Origin: Aquilaria yunnanensis
Lineage: Eukaryota > Streptophyta > Magnoliopsida > Malvales > Thymelaeaceae
NCBI GenBank assembly: GCA_039654915.1
Contig: CM077599.1
Location: forward strand, 20,893,501-20,957,500
Direction of reading: 5' to 3'
Length of the DNA stretch: 64,000 nt
The notes below the pieces were generated by a model. That model was not told where the DNA came from and did no database searches. It was given only the letters and a program-made list of their open reading frames with translations. The position numbers were made by a program, and so were the translations under genes. Shown here piece by piece: positions 36,881 through 48,800 of the stretch; the stretch's first letter is position 1, and each line of letters opens with the position of its first letter.

Positions 36881-39800
36881 ACCATTATGGGCAAGGTTAA
36901 GGGCTAATAGGCCATGTTGGCTCAGTTTGCTAACGTGTTACTAGATATAGTGGATCTAGACAAAGTCTGATTTTCACTGTAAAAAATTAGGACCCTGCAT
37001 ACAAGGGGCCAACACCCTCCACCTAAACTAATGGAGGTCCCTCCAAAATGCTATGCCGAGAGCAGATTTCTCGCTCACTCTATCTTTTCCTCTATCTAGG
37101 AATTGTCCTAAAATCAAGGCCTTATTTCTAAAGGCATATATTCTAAACCCTAGCAAATTGATCCCATTTAGAATGATTAGACATAATCTCCCACTATCTT
37201 CCCGGTAACCTTCATATCTTTAGGATTTTCCTCAATTTTTTACCATTCACATAAATCTTTCACGATCCTCTTTCCATAACCATCACAACCGTTCAGCTAT
37301 AAAATGCCATCTTGATGACTGAGCAAGGAAAGTCAATTTAGACCCTCATAAATTACAACAACCCACACCTTCACTCTCATTTACTCTTGCTCTTCTTCGG
37401 CAAATATTAACTTCAGCTTTAGAAGGTCCTTCCTAGGACATACACCTAAAGGGCCTTCTAACGTTGTCTTTTGGTGTAAGAAGTTCTTGTACTTTCCATA
37501 TTAGCTCAATGGTGATTTTCTATGGTAGTTATCATTTTGGCTATCACACAAGGATTTCAATGTTCAATGAATAATACACTACAGTAAATTACAGTTTTAA
37601 TTTTTTTTTATTTTTCTTGGTAATGGTTGAACCCTTCTTTCGATCCTTGTGAATTTGCTTTTTTTCTTTGGTTCCTGCATTTTTCCATTTCATGATCAAG
37701 CCTCAATTCCAATGACACGGATTCAGAAGGCTTCAATTCAGCTGGCGTGATGGCCTAAGGTTTTGATTAGCAGTAGCAGTAATCTTGTGGGTGGGCTAAA
37801 CCTTAGTAGGACAAGCTGTAATCTCAAGTGGTGAGGTTGAAAGTTGTGGCCTTTCTAGGCTTGAATTTAATTGGAGTGGCAAAGGTGAGTCACCACCTTA
37901 TCTTTAGCCTATCTCTCCTAGAGAAAGGTTATAGAGGTCCAAGGTAGGAATGCGTTAAATCTTGGTTTCGACCAAAATTAGAGATACATAAAAAATAAAA
38001 TGACAGATATATATGATTTCAATATAAAAAGAAGATGAGATGTATGTATGAACCATATGATACATATGCATAAATAATATAAAAACCTGTTATTATAAGA
38101 AAGTAATGCAACAAAATAAACAAAACCTGTTAGAGTGGCTAGACTGAAAATCCAAAATCATTAATGACCAGAATAAGAACTCAAGAAAGTTAAACTACTA
38201 AGTTTGGCATTTCCCATAAAGTTCCAAAAATTGTTCATTGTGGTCGAGTTTGGGTCTTTGTGGCAGGTCATAAATTTTCTCCAAAATCCTCTTTGACTCA
38301 AATAATTAAAAGAAAATAAGGCAAGCGGTGGCTTAAGCTGGCTTGGATGGTGGCTGGCGACTAATATGACAGTGTGGGCAAGACTCGTTTATGTGGGAGG
38401 ATGAAAATTGTAGATCTTCACTTTGACGCTCCTTTAATTTCTTTTATTGATTTAGTGTCACTATTGGCTGGTGATGCTAGGGAATAATGACATAGGACGT
38501 GGTTAGACAGTGAAGGTAGGATAGGGCAGTTGATCGGCAAGATTAGACGGCAAGGGAGGGATAACGCAGTTGATGTAGTGGTTGTGCAAGAGGCAACAGG
38601 GCACACTTGATATTTTGAACTTTTAATTAGGATAAAAGGGTAATTACGGGGTAAGACACAAATAAGGTAGAGAGCATATTAGACAATTCTGCTTTTTGTT
38701 TGCTGCTAATGTAACCTTAGACTATTAATTCCTCTCAAATTTACAATTCAACTATTTTGATGCTAGTTTGATTTTATTTATTTCTTTTTATCTTTTCTTG
38801 AATCTAGAATATTTTGTACTTTTTTCATCCTATATTCTTTGCACCATATTTTTTTTATCATTCTATATTCTTTTGCATCATTTTTGTTTTCAGTAAGTTT
38901 TATTAGGTTTGATGACATTTTGCCCTTTTTGGTAAGTATACGTGACCTGATATGAGACGTCGATCGACTGCGCAATGGCCAATGGCCTTTACAATTAGGT
39001 CTTGGAGCTCCTCCATCTTTTATACCAACCTCCTCATCAAACTCACCTCCCTTTGCCCCATCAGGCGCCTCGAGATTGTTTAGGATGACAGTGATCCTGT
39101 TGCTGCTGACTTCCAAGATGTTGCCAAGTGCCATTCTTATGTTATAGGGAAATTGTTCCACAAATGTAAGGGGAGCGGTGGCTGTAACTTGATGGTTTTT
39201 AGCTTGCTATGGTTGACATTTTTTATGCGACAATGAGAATCGAGAATTTGAAGATTTTTTAACTATTGATGGAGTTAGCTCCTTTGTTTGGTAGAGAAGG
39301 GGAGGAGGAAGAAGGATTTGAATAGGGAATGGAGCAAACAATGTAGGAGAGAGGGAATATATCATGTAAGTGAAGATTGATATATTTTTTTTTTATATTC
39401 TAAAGTATCATACAACTATGTCATGAAAGAAGTTGGGAGGTTAGGATTCTAATATTGGATCTCTTTCATATTCCTCAAAATTCTTAGCTATTAGGCCAGA
39501 TGACTTGAGATAAAGATTGATACTCCTAAGATACACTTGTGCGTCAAAGTAAAGATCTTTACTAAACAACTTTTTTTTAAACATATAAGACCTTATATCA
39601 AATCAAAGATTTCTTGGTTAAGTTAGCAAACTCGAAATAATTTTGCGCATGGATGGATCCACATTATAAACAATGGGGTCACTGGACCCGTTGCATTTTT
39701 AAATATTTTTGGTAAAGGTTAAATATTTACTGAAAAAACTTGATTCATGAAAAATCAATGTGATCCCATTGGTCAACCAAAATAATAAAAGAAATAGAAA

Positions 39801-40538
39801 CAAATGAAAAATTTTATTATTATTTTCATAAACAAATGAATCTTTGCATTGACATTGAAGTCAAATTAAGATTTTTATTTAGACAAATCTAAAAATTATT
39901 TTAACATTTCATATTTTCTTTCAGAAATGTACCATATGTCAGGATTTCAATAATTTTTTTTCTGGATCACTCATTCATTTTGCGCAAGTGTCTTTGAACT
40001 TAATAGTAGCCAGTAAACATGTTAAAAGAGAGGATTCGGAACCTTACGCGTCCAAGCGCGCCCTAAACTTTTTGTGAAATCGGTCACTCGGGGCTAATTT
40101 TTAGTTATTTGTAATTTTTCACAGATTTTCTCGTATACGCATGCAAAATTGTACTTGCACAGAAAAAGAACAGGGGATTCCAAATTGGTTGTAATGAATA
40201 TTTGTCAATAATTGAGGGGAAAAAAATCGAGTGGGTAGCCAACGAAAATTAAGCATATATCTGGGTGTCCTAATTAACGGGATAGGTGGAGTGCTTCGTG
40301 GAATTATGATTCTCACATGTTCACATGCTCACCTATCACCCTCTCTACCTTAACCTTATATACATATACATATATTTCCTTTAATTTGTTCAGCAACAAT
40401 GTTTTGTCATTAGTTTTGAAGTTTGGAGATATTTAACGGATCATTTAAAATAACATGAATAAACTAGGATTTTAATCTTGGCATTCACATGACGTGGTTG
40501 TCCTCAGGCCGATTCAGCTTTAACAGATATATAATTAT
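36881..40538. other. Intergenic DNA, no confirmed gene
   Basis: Mixed composition, with somewhat higher GC at 37000-37500, 37700-37960, 38300-38620 and 38930-39180. These patches look like old transposon or captured sequence. A 127-codon minus-strand frame at 38778-39161 starts MEQFPYNIRMALGNILEVSS, but it decays into Lys-rich repeats and I recognise no family. Confidence 0.4.
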
Positions 40539-40781
40539 TACTTAATCCGTTTCATATTAACTGTCATTTTTATCATTTTTTACTAAAATTTAACTTAAAT
40601 ATGTTTATGTTAATATGGATAGAAAAAACTTATAAAAAAATAATATTTAGAAACTATAATATTTAAAGTTTCATTTTCGTGTAAAAAGTTCATATTTTGA
40701 TGAGAAATTTTTTAAAATATAATATCATAAATTAATTACTATAAATGGTAAAATGACAGCTTTTGTAAGATAAAGAGAGTA
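40539..40781. mobile_element. Stowaway-like MITE (239 bp)
   Basis: 40541-40779 is flanked by TA. The ends are CTTAATCCGTTTC and, on the complement, CTCTCTTTATCTTAC; both arms contain ctgtcatttt. The interior (ttttttactaaaatttaac, atgtttatgttaat) matches, inverted, the element at 54788-55355. Confidence 0.78.
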
Positions 40782-40786
40782 TTAAT

Positions 40787-40797
40787 CCCCCCCCCCC
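40787..40797. repeat. Poly-C run
   Basis: Eleven consecutive C residues directly after the MITE at 40541-40779. Confidence 0.9.
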
Positions 40798-41828
40798 AAA
40801 GTATGTAGTTTTTCATAACTTTTTATGATAAATATTAGAGTCATTGAATTTGACTCTCGGTCAAACCAATTTATTGCTTTAAAGAATATATTCTACGAAT
40901 TGATCAGTCTGAACTTTGAAAGAGTTCAAAAATATTCACCACCATTATATATATGTAGTGCTTCAGTACATTAAATAATAAATTCCCTGGCTAAAATCGT
41001 TGGTACAATGTCAAACTCCACATGGCAATGTGTACTAGACAATATGAGCAATAATGCAACGGTACCGTGGTACAAAAGACACGCGTAAGGGTCTTGTTAC
41101 TTGATGATATAAGAAAATGCCACTACTAACATCATCTTCTAAACATTTTTAAATTCTTAGAATTACTCGGTAAAGTTAAAAGTTAAAAATTAAATGTTAA
41201 TATTGATACCAATCAGGATCTATATGTTTAAAATGTTGAGATTGCGTTTCCACGCATTGTTTGCAGTACTTTATTAACATTGAATATATTTTTTTTGTTG
41301 AAATGTGAATGTAAATCAAATTCTAAAAGACCATTTTAAAAACATAAAAAATTGGTTCTGAATCATACAATACGTAAATCCCTAAATATGATTTGGGAGA
41401 TTTGGTTATAAGTAGCTTGCAGTGATTATGTTTTTTTTTAGGTAATCAAAAACAAATATAACAAAGAGAAGTTAATGAAACATATAAATATCAATATAAT
41501 AGGTGAGAGAAACTTTGGATCTAGAGACCATGATCACCAAATAACACTATATAAAGCTTATTAGATTCATCATATATTGTATGAAAGTCATAATACCAAC
41601 ATTTATTGATAGAGAACCAGATAGTACTTGAAGAGCCTAAAAACAATGTTAAAAATTGTAGTAATCGTGTTGGTTCTGAATCTTGGATTTGTTAGACTGT
41701 ACTGTTTTTATGCTTATCAAGAAATTTGTAATTTCCTTTCCAATGGAAAACAAAATTGTGATTGATTACTGTAACTGAAATTGAAGTCAATCATTAACCT
41801 AACATATTAGTACATAGAGAATTGCTAA
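40798..41828. other. AT-rich intergenic DNA, no gene seen
   Basis: Only short frames. Confidence 0.45.
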
Positions 41829-42723
41829 GGGCAACTGCTTGGACCATCGCTCCAACGGTCGCTCTCCATTATTGTGACACGTCTCACTTTTTTGGTTCCT
41901 AATCAGGTTTTAAGTAATTTTCATTTTTTTTATATTCTTTCATTTGCTTTTTAGAAATAAATAAAATGGCGTCTCAGACCCATCTGGCTTCCGAGCACAA
42001 GTCTTGGTGCTGATTTTAGCAACACATCTACGATATTAAGAGTCTATGCAAATGGAACAAGTAGGAATATTGTTCTTGTTCAGAATAGTGGGTCTAAACG
42101 GGTTAGCGCTCCAAGTCCAAGAATAGAAAAAAATGCAAACCCAAAACAGAATCCTTTTAAGACAGCAGGAAAATCAACCAGGGAAAGAAATCCAAAACTT
42201 GGGGTAACTAAGCTGAGGTAAAAGATCATTTTATGCAATTAGGATAACAGGATACTAACAGCAAAACAGAGGATTTTCATTCATAGCTTGGAGACCACAA
42301 TCAAAATAGAAAGAAAAGGCATGATTTTGCTTTTTCTTCTTATTTGATTTTCAGCTTTCGCTGTTGAATTTCCTTCTTGTCAATTGTCTATATAAAGACA
42401 CAATTTCAGTGTGGTTTTGTTTTTGTAAGTGTGGAAAATTTGTTGTGTGGAATAAAGTCAGAAGAGTTTTTGTATTCTCCATAAATTTTCTTAGATAGAA
42501 ACCAGAGAAATAGGAGAAACATTGTGAATGACAGAGAAATAGAGAGGGAGAGCTTCTGTAACTGTGAGTGGACACGGACGAAGAAGACAGGGACGAGGAG
42601 AGAAAATTTACTACTTTATTAATTATTCTATCCACCAGACCTTCCTCAACCAGTAACGGTGCTATAGTTAAAAATTTCACCATGTGTCATAAGGACATGG
42701 AGCGGCTGCTCCTAGCAGTTCCC
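41829..42723. mobile_element. Putative 895-bp TIR element
   Basis: The left end GGGCAACTGCTTGGACCATC is inverted at the right (complement GGGAACTGCTAGGAGCAGCC), and both continue with cgctcca. Farther in, acac.t..tca..ttttt is shared. No target duplication could be matched, so the superfamily is open. An internal 110-codon minus-strand frame (42351-42683) is Ser/Leu-rich and not recognised. Confidence 0.6.
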
Positions 42724-42957
42724 ATAACATGTGGAGCGTGGACGCGAATGGATGGTTCTTTTTTTTGAAACTTTTTATTCATCATTTTGAAAGAGGAATA
42801 AATTAATCAAAAGGACGGATTACATACATTTTCCAAGTCGTCGCATGCATTCCATTTGAAAAGTGTGAAGCAGTAGACCGCCATTCGTACGATTTTGAAT
42901 CCAACAAATCAGTAAACATATTTTATATTAAAATTAAATTATTATTATGCATTAGTT

Positions 42958-43184
42958 TTATATAAAATGAATGTTTCTTCAGATTATCAATTGATTAAAA
43001 TCTTTAAATTTTAAGAAATCTAAAAAATACATTTTTTTGATATTTTTTAACTTATTCAATTAAAAACAACTAAAAAATTAATCAATAATATTTTTTAATA
43101 AAAAATATTTAAGAATTACTTTTTAAATTTTTTAAAGTGTAAGGTTTCAACGAATTGATAATTTAGGTAAATAGTCATTTTATA
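42958..43184. mobile_element. AT-rich MITE (about 227 bp)
   Basis: The left arm tataaaatgaatgtttcttc...attatcaatt is inverted in the right arm (complement ATATAAAATGACTATTTACC...ATTATCAATT), with about 60 bp of inverted repeat. Ends are approximate. Confidence 0.65.
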
Positions 43185-45480
43185 TGCGTTAATTTTCATG
43201 CAAAATGGACTGGCCTAAGTTAATGAATTTTTTAATAAAGATTGTACATGAAAATAATGCACAATAATCATTATTTACGCACGACTAGATCATCACAAAA
43301 TTCAAAAATATGGGATTTCAATTGAAAGATATCCATCATCAAAGCTTGGTCGCTTCCAAAATTATGACCCAAACTAATACCATTGATACATTTTTCGTTT
43401 ATAATACTAAACAATTATATAGTAAGTAGAAGAAAGTAGATATCTAAAAATTTGGGGATGGGAAAATATATATACTCCTAATTGATATAGTTTCGTCTAA
43501 AAAAGAAAAGAAAAGATAAAAATTTTAGGTTTATTTTTGTTCCAAAAAATTTCAATTTGCATGCCTTACTGGATGTTCTATGAATTATGCATAATAATTC
43601 AAAACCAGAGTTTAACTCATAATTAAAGAAAGAAGCTATTGATTACTTATTAGTGATTTTCTTCGGTCAAAATTCAATTGCTTTAACTTTCGCTTAATAA
43701 CCGAGACCAGGAGTAAACAAATAAAGACGAATAATTAAAAGTCAAAAAAGATGAATAATTAACTTGATCAAGTAGCTTCCTACATGTATTTATTTATTTT
43801 AAATAAATAAATAAATTATAGCAGTAGCACCAGCAGCAGTAGAACACACTAACAAATGGAATTTCTCTGTCATTACATGTACTAAGTAACACGCTCCTTA
43901 TCTCTGTATACGTACACGTATGTACGAAGCACCTACCAAGAATATAGAGTTTTTTAGTATTAAAAAAAAAAAAAGAAAAAGAAAATCTAGAGTTTTCTTT
44001 ATCTGATAACGATATATACCGATATATTCTCAAGTTACATCCAAATTAAGTACGCCAGATATCTACCTTTAGGCTTTAGCAAATTAATTTGGGTGGGCAA
44101 GCCGCAAACCTTCTCCTAGTAATATAAAATTGTTGCCCATGAACCAGATATGGCCAGACCAGTGAAGTAAGACTTATACTCATATACTCATATACAAACC
44201 TTCTCCTAGTAATATAAAGCTGATCCTTTTTTTTTTTAAATTACAATTCAACCATAGTTTATCTTGAAACAAAAAAAAAAAAGAAAAACCCTTTTTGCAC
44301 CAGTGAAGTTCATAAACTGGTTTATAACATTGATGGGCCGGGGTATGTCCATGAACTTTGTTGGGCCCAATCTACCAACTTTAGTGGCTTGTTCAGGAAT
44401 ATTTCACCTCTATCTATATACACGTGGAATTCAATAAAAACGTTTTTATTTATATGAATTCTACACTATTGTATTCTTAACCTTATTAACTTGTTAGTCT
44501 TTTCTTGGAGTCTAGTCAAATTAGCATGAGTGCTTTATTCCTTGCAGCTAGTAAAGGTTCAATTTTCTGGTGGTAAAAGATTGTTTATAGTGCACCAACT
44601 TAGGGAAGAAGATAGGATGTTAAAAGTCTATGACAGAGTAGATACTCTTTACCAGTTTAGTTTTTGTATGTAATTTTTTAGGGAAAAAAACATGTGAGAA
44701 ATGTATGGAGACATATATATTCAATTATGATACAGGAAAAAATTGACCAAGTGTAGGTGGTACGCACCTGCTGGGAAACCACCAGGACAACTAGGAGTTA
44801 CAAACAGTAAAGCATGCCAGGTGGCGTGTAGCAAATGGCAAATGTACTAGACTAGTTAATTGAAGTTGGAGGAGTTTTGTTTTGAGAATCTTGATGTAGA
44901 AAAACAATCGTAGAGGACTGAAGTGACAAAAATTGATAAACTGAAGGGCCGAAATCAAATAGTGTTGGAAAAAATCAAATGGGGGAATACAAGGGAAAAG
45001 GAGAAGGAAAAGGAAAGGAAACAGTAAGTGGAGAAGGGAAATGGGGAATCAATTAGGCAGGTCGGCCTGATTTGTAAAGGGAATCGGGTGCAATGGAAGA
45101 ACATGAGGGTGACGAGTATTATTATTCATCGCTAAATTTGATAAATTATGGAACCGACAACTCACCGAACCGGTCGAGATGAGGCTTGAGACAAGGAGAG
45201 AAAAACAGAGAGGCCTAATGGGAAACTTCAAAGTGGCGGTGGACCCCATCCAGCCAAGCCCCAGCTGCTCCAGAGGCAAGAGCCGTGAAACGGCCAGACT
45301 TTCTCCTCCTGACTTGTGCGGGAGGGACTCACTGAGGCCCCCCTCCTTTTTATTTCCTTCTAAAATTCAATGACTAGATAAATTCGAAAGCGAATAAAAT
45401 TTAATATTTCGATTTATAATATAGGAATAAATAAATCAAGATAGTTGGAATGGAAGTAAAAACAGTCCGTCAATCTGTGA
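43185..45480. other. Upstream intergenic and distal promoter of the H+-ATPase gene
   Basis: No gene frame. It contains a 24-bp direct repeat (caaaccttctcctagtaata... at 44105-44128 and 44195-44218). From about 44740 the GC content rises towards the H+-ATPase gene. Confidence 0.45.
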
Positions 45481-45686
45481 ATATAAGAAGGGGGGATTTC
45501 GGTGGGAGAGAGAGACAGAGACAGAGAAAATAGGAGTGAGAGGAAAGAAGAGGCGAGGAGAGGGGAAGAGAAGAGAAGAGAGAGGACCAGCCAGACCTAA
45601 AGCATCTTAATCTTAATCCTACCTTCCATCTCTCCCTTTTTCTTTTCTTCCGCCTTTTTTATTGGGATTCTGAAACCCTCCATTCA

Positions 45687-45710
45687 ATGCCTCCACCCCC
45701 ATTTCATTAG
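45687..45710 (+). CDS. Upstream ORF in the H+-ATPase leader (7 codons)
   Basis: ATG CCT CCA CCC CCA TTT CAT TAG encodes MPPPPFH. It is the only ATG between the TATA-like box and the main start codon, and ends 179 nt before it. Short upstream ORFs are known in leaders of some Nicotiana plasma-membrane H+-ATPase genes and allow reinitiation; a regulatory role here is inference. Confidence 0.5.
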   Translation: MPPPPFH

Positions 45711-45801
45711 TATTTATTCCTAATAATCCAATCGAAATCTTCTCTTCCTCAAACCAAAATTCTCGCTCTCTATTTACCTGCATCAATCAATCCTACCGAC
45801 C

Positions 45802-45829
45802 CTACTACTGCTACTACTACTACTACTAC
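45802..45829. repeat. CTA trinucleotide repeat in the leader
   Basis: About nine CTA/ACT units with one interruption (ctg), 60 bp before the H+-ATPase start codon. Confidence 0.85.
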
Positions 45830-45889
45830 ATATTCTTAAGTGTCGTCCGTCGGCGGCAGAATTGACGCGGGAACAGGGCAGGCAGGGCC

Positions 45890-48800
45890 ATGGCTGGCGA
45901 CAGGGCCATCTCCCTCGAGGAGATCAGGAACGAGACCGTTGATCTGGTTCGTTTGTTCTTGCTGATTCTGTTTTCTTTTCAATTTTTATGATTAATTTCA
46001 CTGATTTGTGGTGGTTGGGTTGGATCCACTTCATGCAAAGGCAATTCAATCGATCCATGCAACTAGCTAGGCTCGGTTAATCTGATTTGTTCATAGCTCT
46101 GCTCTGGTTTCACGCTTGACGCTTCAAGTTTCGTTTGATTTGCTATGTCAGAGTAGATTCAAGTTTAAACTTCTTCTCCAGATTCTTTCCCGAGAAAATT
46201 CGAATCAGACCCAGGCTCGCCGTTTGACTTGTTAATTCTTCATTCGAAAATCCTTTTACTTGTTTTGCTACCGCCACTGGCTCTTCTCCCTCCCCTGAAA
46301 TCGCAGTCAATTTGGCGACCGATTTCTCCTTCTTCAGCTTGTTCCAATTATTAATAGTTTTGATTTTTTTCCCATAGCCAAACAAACACTGATCGTCTGA
46401 TGGAAAGAAATAGCAATTGGTTCGGTATCCATCCGGCCTTGACGTCTCCTTGCCGACCAAACAGATGAGCCTCCTTCATAGCCTCCAAATCCGGATCTAG
46501 CTCGTGAACAGATGGATTCAAAAATCACCTAACCCTTTTTAACTTTTACTCCAATTACTTAATCAAAATAGTAACACACGATTCAATACATATACTCCCG
46601 TCCCAATTTTATGCTACATTTATATACATCAAAGTTTACGAATATGTTTGTATTTTAGTGTTTTTTCCAAAGTTTTTCTTAACAAATTCATGCAAAATCT
46701 AAAAACTGCGAAAGTATGATATAACAGAAAAAACATCCTTGTTTTAAGAAAAAATTAGGGCCAAATGCAAATAATGTTTAGAGTTTGGACTTCCGAGAAG
46801 CAAAATAATGGAGCAACTTATTAAAGCTGAGCCGAATTTTTTTTTGTCTATGTAGTCTACGGTTTTTGGAATTTCTAGTACCTTTTCCGTGGTACTTTTG
46901 CCTTTTCCACTTGGAAACGCTCACGTTCAACGGCTCCGACAAACTGAAGCATTTCTTGGTTTCATCAAATTCGCTCTCTCGTTCCTTTTGACACTTTTGC
47001 CCCTCCCTTGCCTTCCGATTTCAACCTTCCCACATGCGCTACGTCTAAATGGTTGCGCCTCTCGTCCCCTACGGGCCTACACGCACCTGGTCACGGCCTC
47101 GCAAAGTGGGATTTGTGGGCCCCACCCACGCACTTTTCTTCTTTCCAACCCTGAGTCAACGCCGCTTTTATCTAATTGGGGGTTCTGGTGCGCATACCTA
47201 TGCCCCAGTCCACTCGCCTGCCTGGTCACGTTTCAGCTCATTACGCTGATCTCTGCTTAATTATTTTTTAATCTGGATTTTTGGCATTATTATTGGCCAT
47301 CTACTTGCCTGTAGCTACGGAACTGCTAAGTCTGTATACTACTTGAATTATACAAACTTTTGTATAAAGTAGTAGTAGTTATTTAGTGGCTTAAATTTAA
47401 ATAAATATTACATATGATTCGGCTTTGACCAATGTTCAACAATACATTAACTTTGTTAACGTTTTATATGTTAACGTTTTTTATATGTTTACCACTGTTC
47501 CAAAGAGTTTTTGGACCCAATAACATTTTTTTTTTACCAAGAGTTGTGATTAAATGAATGTTCATTTGCCCGACAAATCTCACCTTTTATTTCCGTGTGT
47601 GCATGCACGTCGAGACTCGTCCGGATTAAGGCCATATTTTGTTTAACTAATTATGTTTTGTTCGTGCGACATGACTATCCAAAAATATCCCAACTCGTAT
47701 CCCTGTTTCACTGCTCATTTAACTATCCCTTTGGATTAACCCTCCGGATTTCGAAAATTAAAAAGAAAATGAAATAATTGGTTGTGATTCTACTGTCTGA
47801 TTAATTGTGTGTGTTTGCAGGAGAAAATCCCGATCGAGGAAGTGTTTGAGCAGTTGAAATGCACGACGGCGGGGTTATCTTCAGAGGAGGGAGCCCAGAG
47901 GCTTCAGATTTTTGGACCCAACAAGCTAGAAGAGAAAAAGGTCAAAAAAATCTATCACCATTTTTACTTGATTATATTGCAGTGCAATTCATTTATAGTA
48001 GTCCTTCTGGTCCCAAAATGTACTGTTAATGAGTTCCATTCAATTCATAACAGTGCAATGTCATCAAGTACGACGTGGCCCATATATCTGTAGTTATGGT
48101 TAAATTAATGGGGTTTGAGTTTTAGATCTGATGGTTGGTTGAACTGTTTTGGAAAATGAGCAGGAGAGCAAAATTCTCAAGTTCTTGGGGTTCATGTGGA
48201 ACCCTCTCTCATGGGTCATGGAAGCTGCTGCTATCATGGCCATTGTTTTGGCTAATGGTGATGGCAAGCCACCTGATTGGCAGGATTTTGTTGGCATTGT
48301 TGGTCTCTTGGTTATCAACTCTACCATCAGTTTCATTGAAGAAAACAATGCCGGTAATGCTGCTGCTGCCCTTATGGCTGGTCTCGCTCCTAAAACTAAG
48401 GTAATGTAATTATTTTTCATAAGGCAAGAGTTGTTTTTGCTGAGTCAGATGATAAGGCATGCATAGTGTCCCGATCAATGTTAATGCTATGTTTTGATTT
48501 GAGTAAGTAATTGAATTCCTTTCAAGAATCTTAAGGAGTTTGACTAAGCATATCTCTTTCCACAGAAGTTTTTGCTTTTGGACTACTTTGAATCTTCAAA
48601 TAGCCTACTCGCATGTTTGTTTAGGTGCTTAGAGATGGAGCATGGAGCGAACAAGAGGCTGCCATTCTCGTTCCTGGTGACATCATTAGCATCAAATTGG
48701 GAGACATCATCCCTGCTGATGCCCGTCTTCTTGAAGGTGATCCCTTGAAGGTTGATCAATCTGCCTTGACTGGAGAATCACTTCCAGTGACAAAGGGTCG

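Larger units (their letters stand above)
45481..45889 (+). promoter_or_regulatory. H+-ATPase core promoter and probable leader
   Basis: A TATA-like ATATAAG at 45481-45487 is followed by a GA-rich tract (about 45504-45587), a C/T-rich stretch, an upstream ORF (45687-45710) and a CTA trinucleotide run (45802-45829). If transcription starts about 30 bp after the TATA, the leader is about 375 nt, unless it contains an intron. This layout is read from sequence only. Confidence 0.5.

Noticed and set aside
38778..39161. 127-codon minus-strand frame
   Set aside because: The first 75 codons look less biased, but no family is recognisable and the tail is Lys/Met-rich repeat translation.
44885..44896. 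agaatcttgatg, matching the start of miR172
   Set aside because: Only 12 bases match and no hairpin arm was found nearby.
46143..46460. 105-codon minus-strand frame in H+-ATPase intron 1
   Set aside because: Antisense within an intron; no motif.
46889..47260. 123-codon plus-strand frame in H+-ATPase intron 1
   Set aside because: Lies in the GC-richer middle of the intron; no domain and no splice continuity with the gene.
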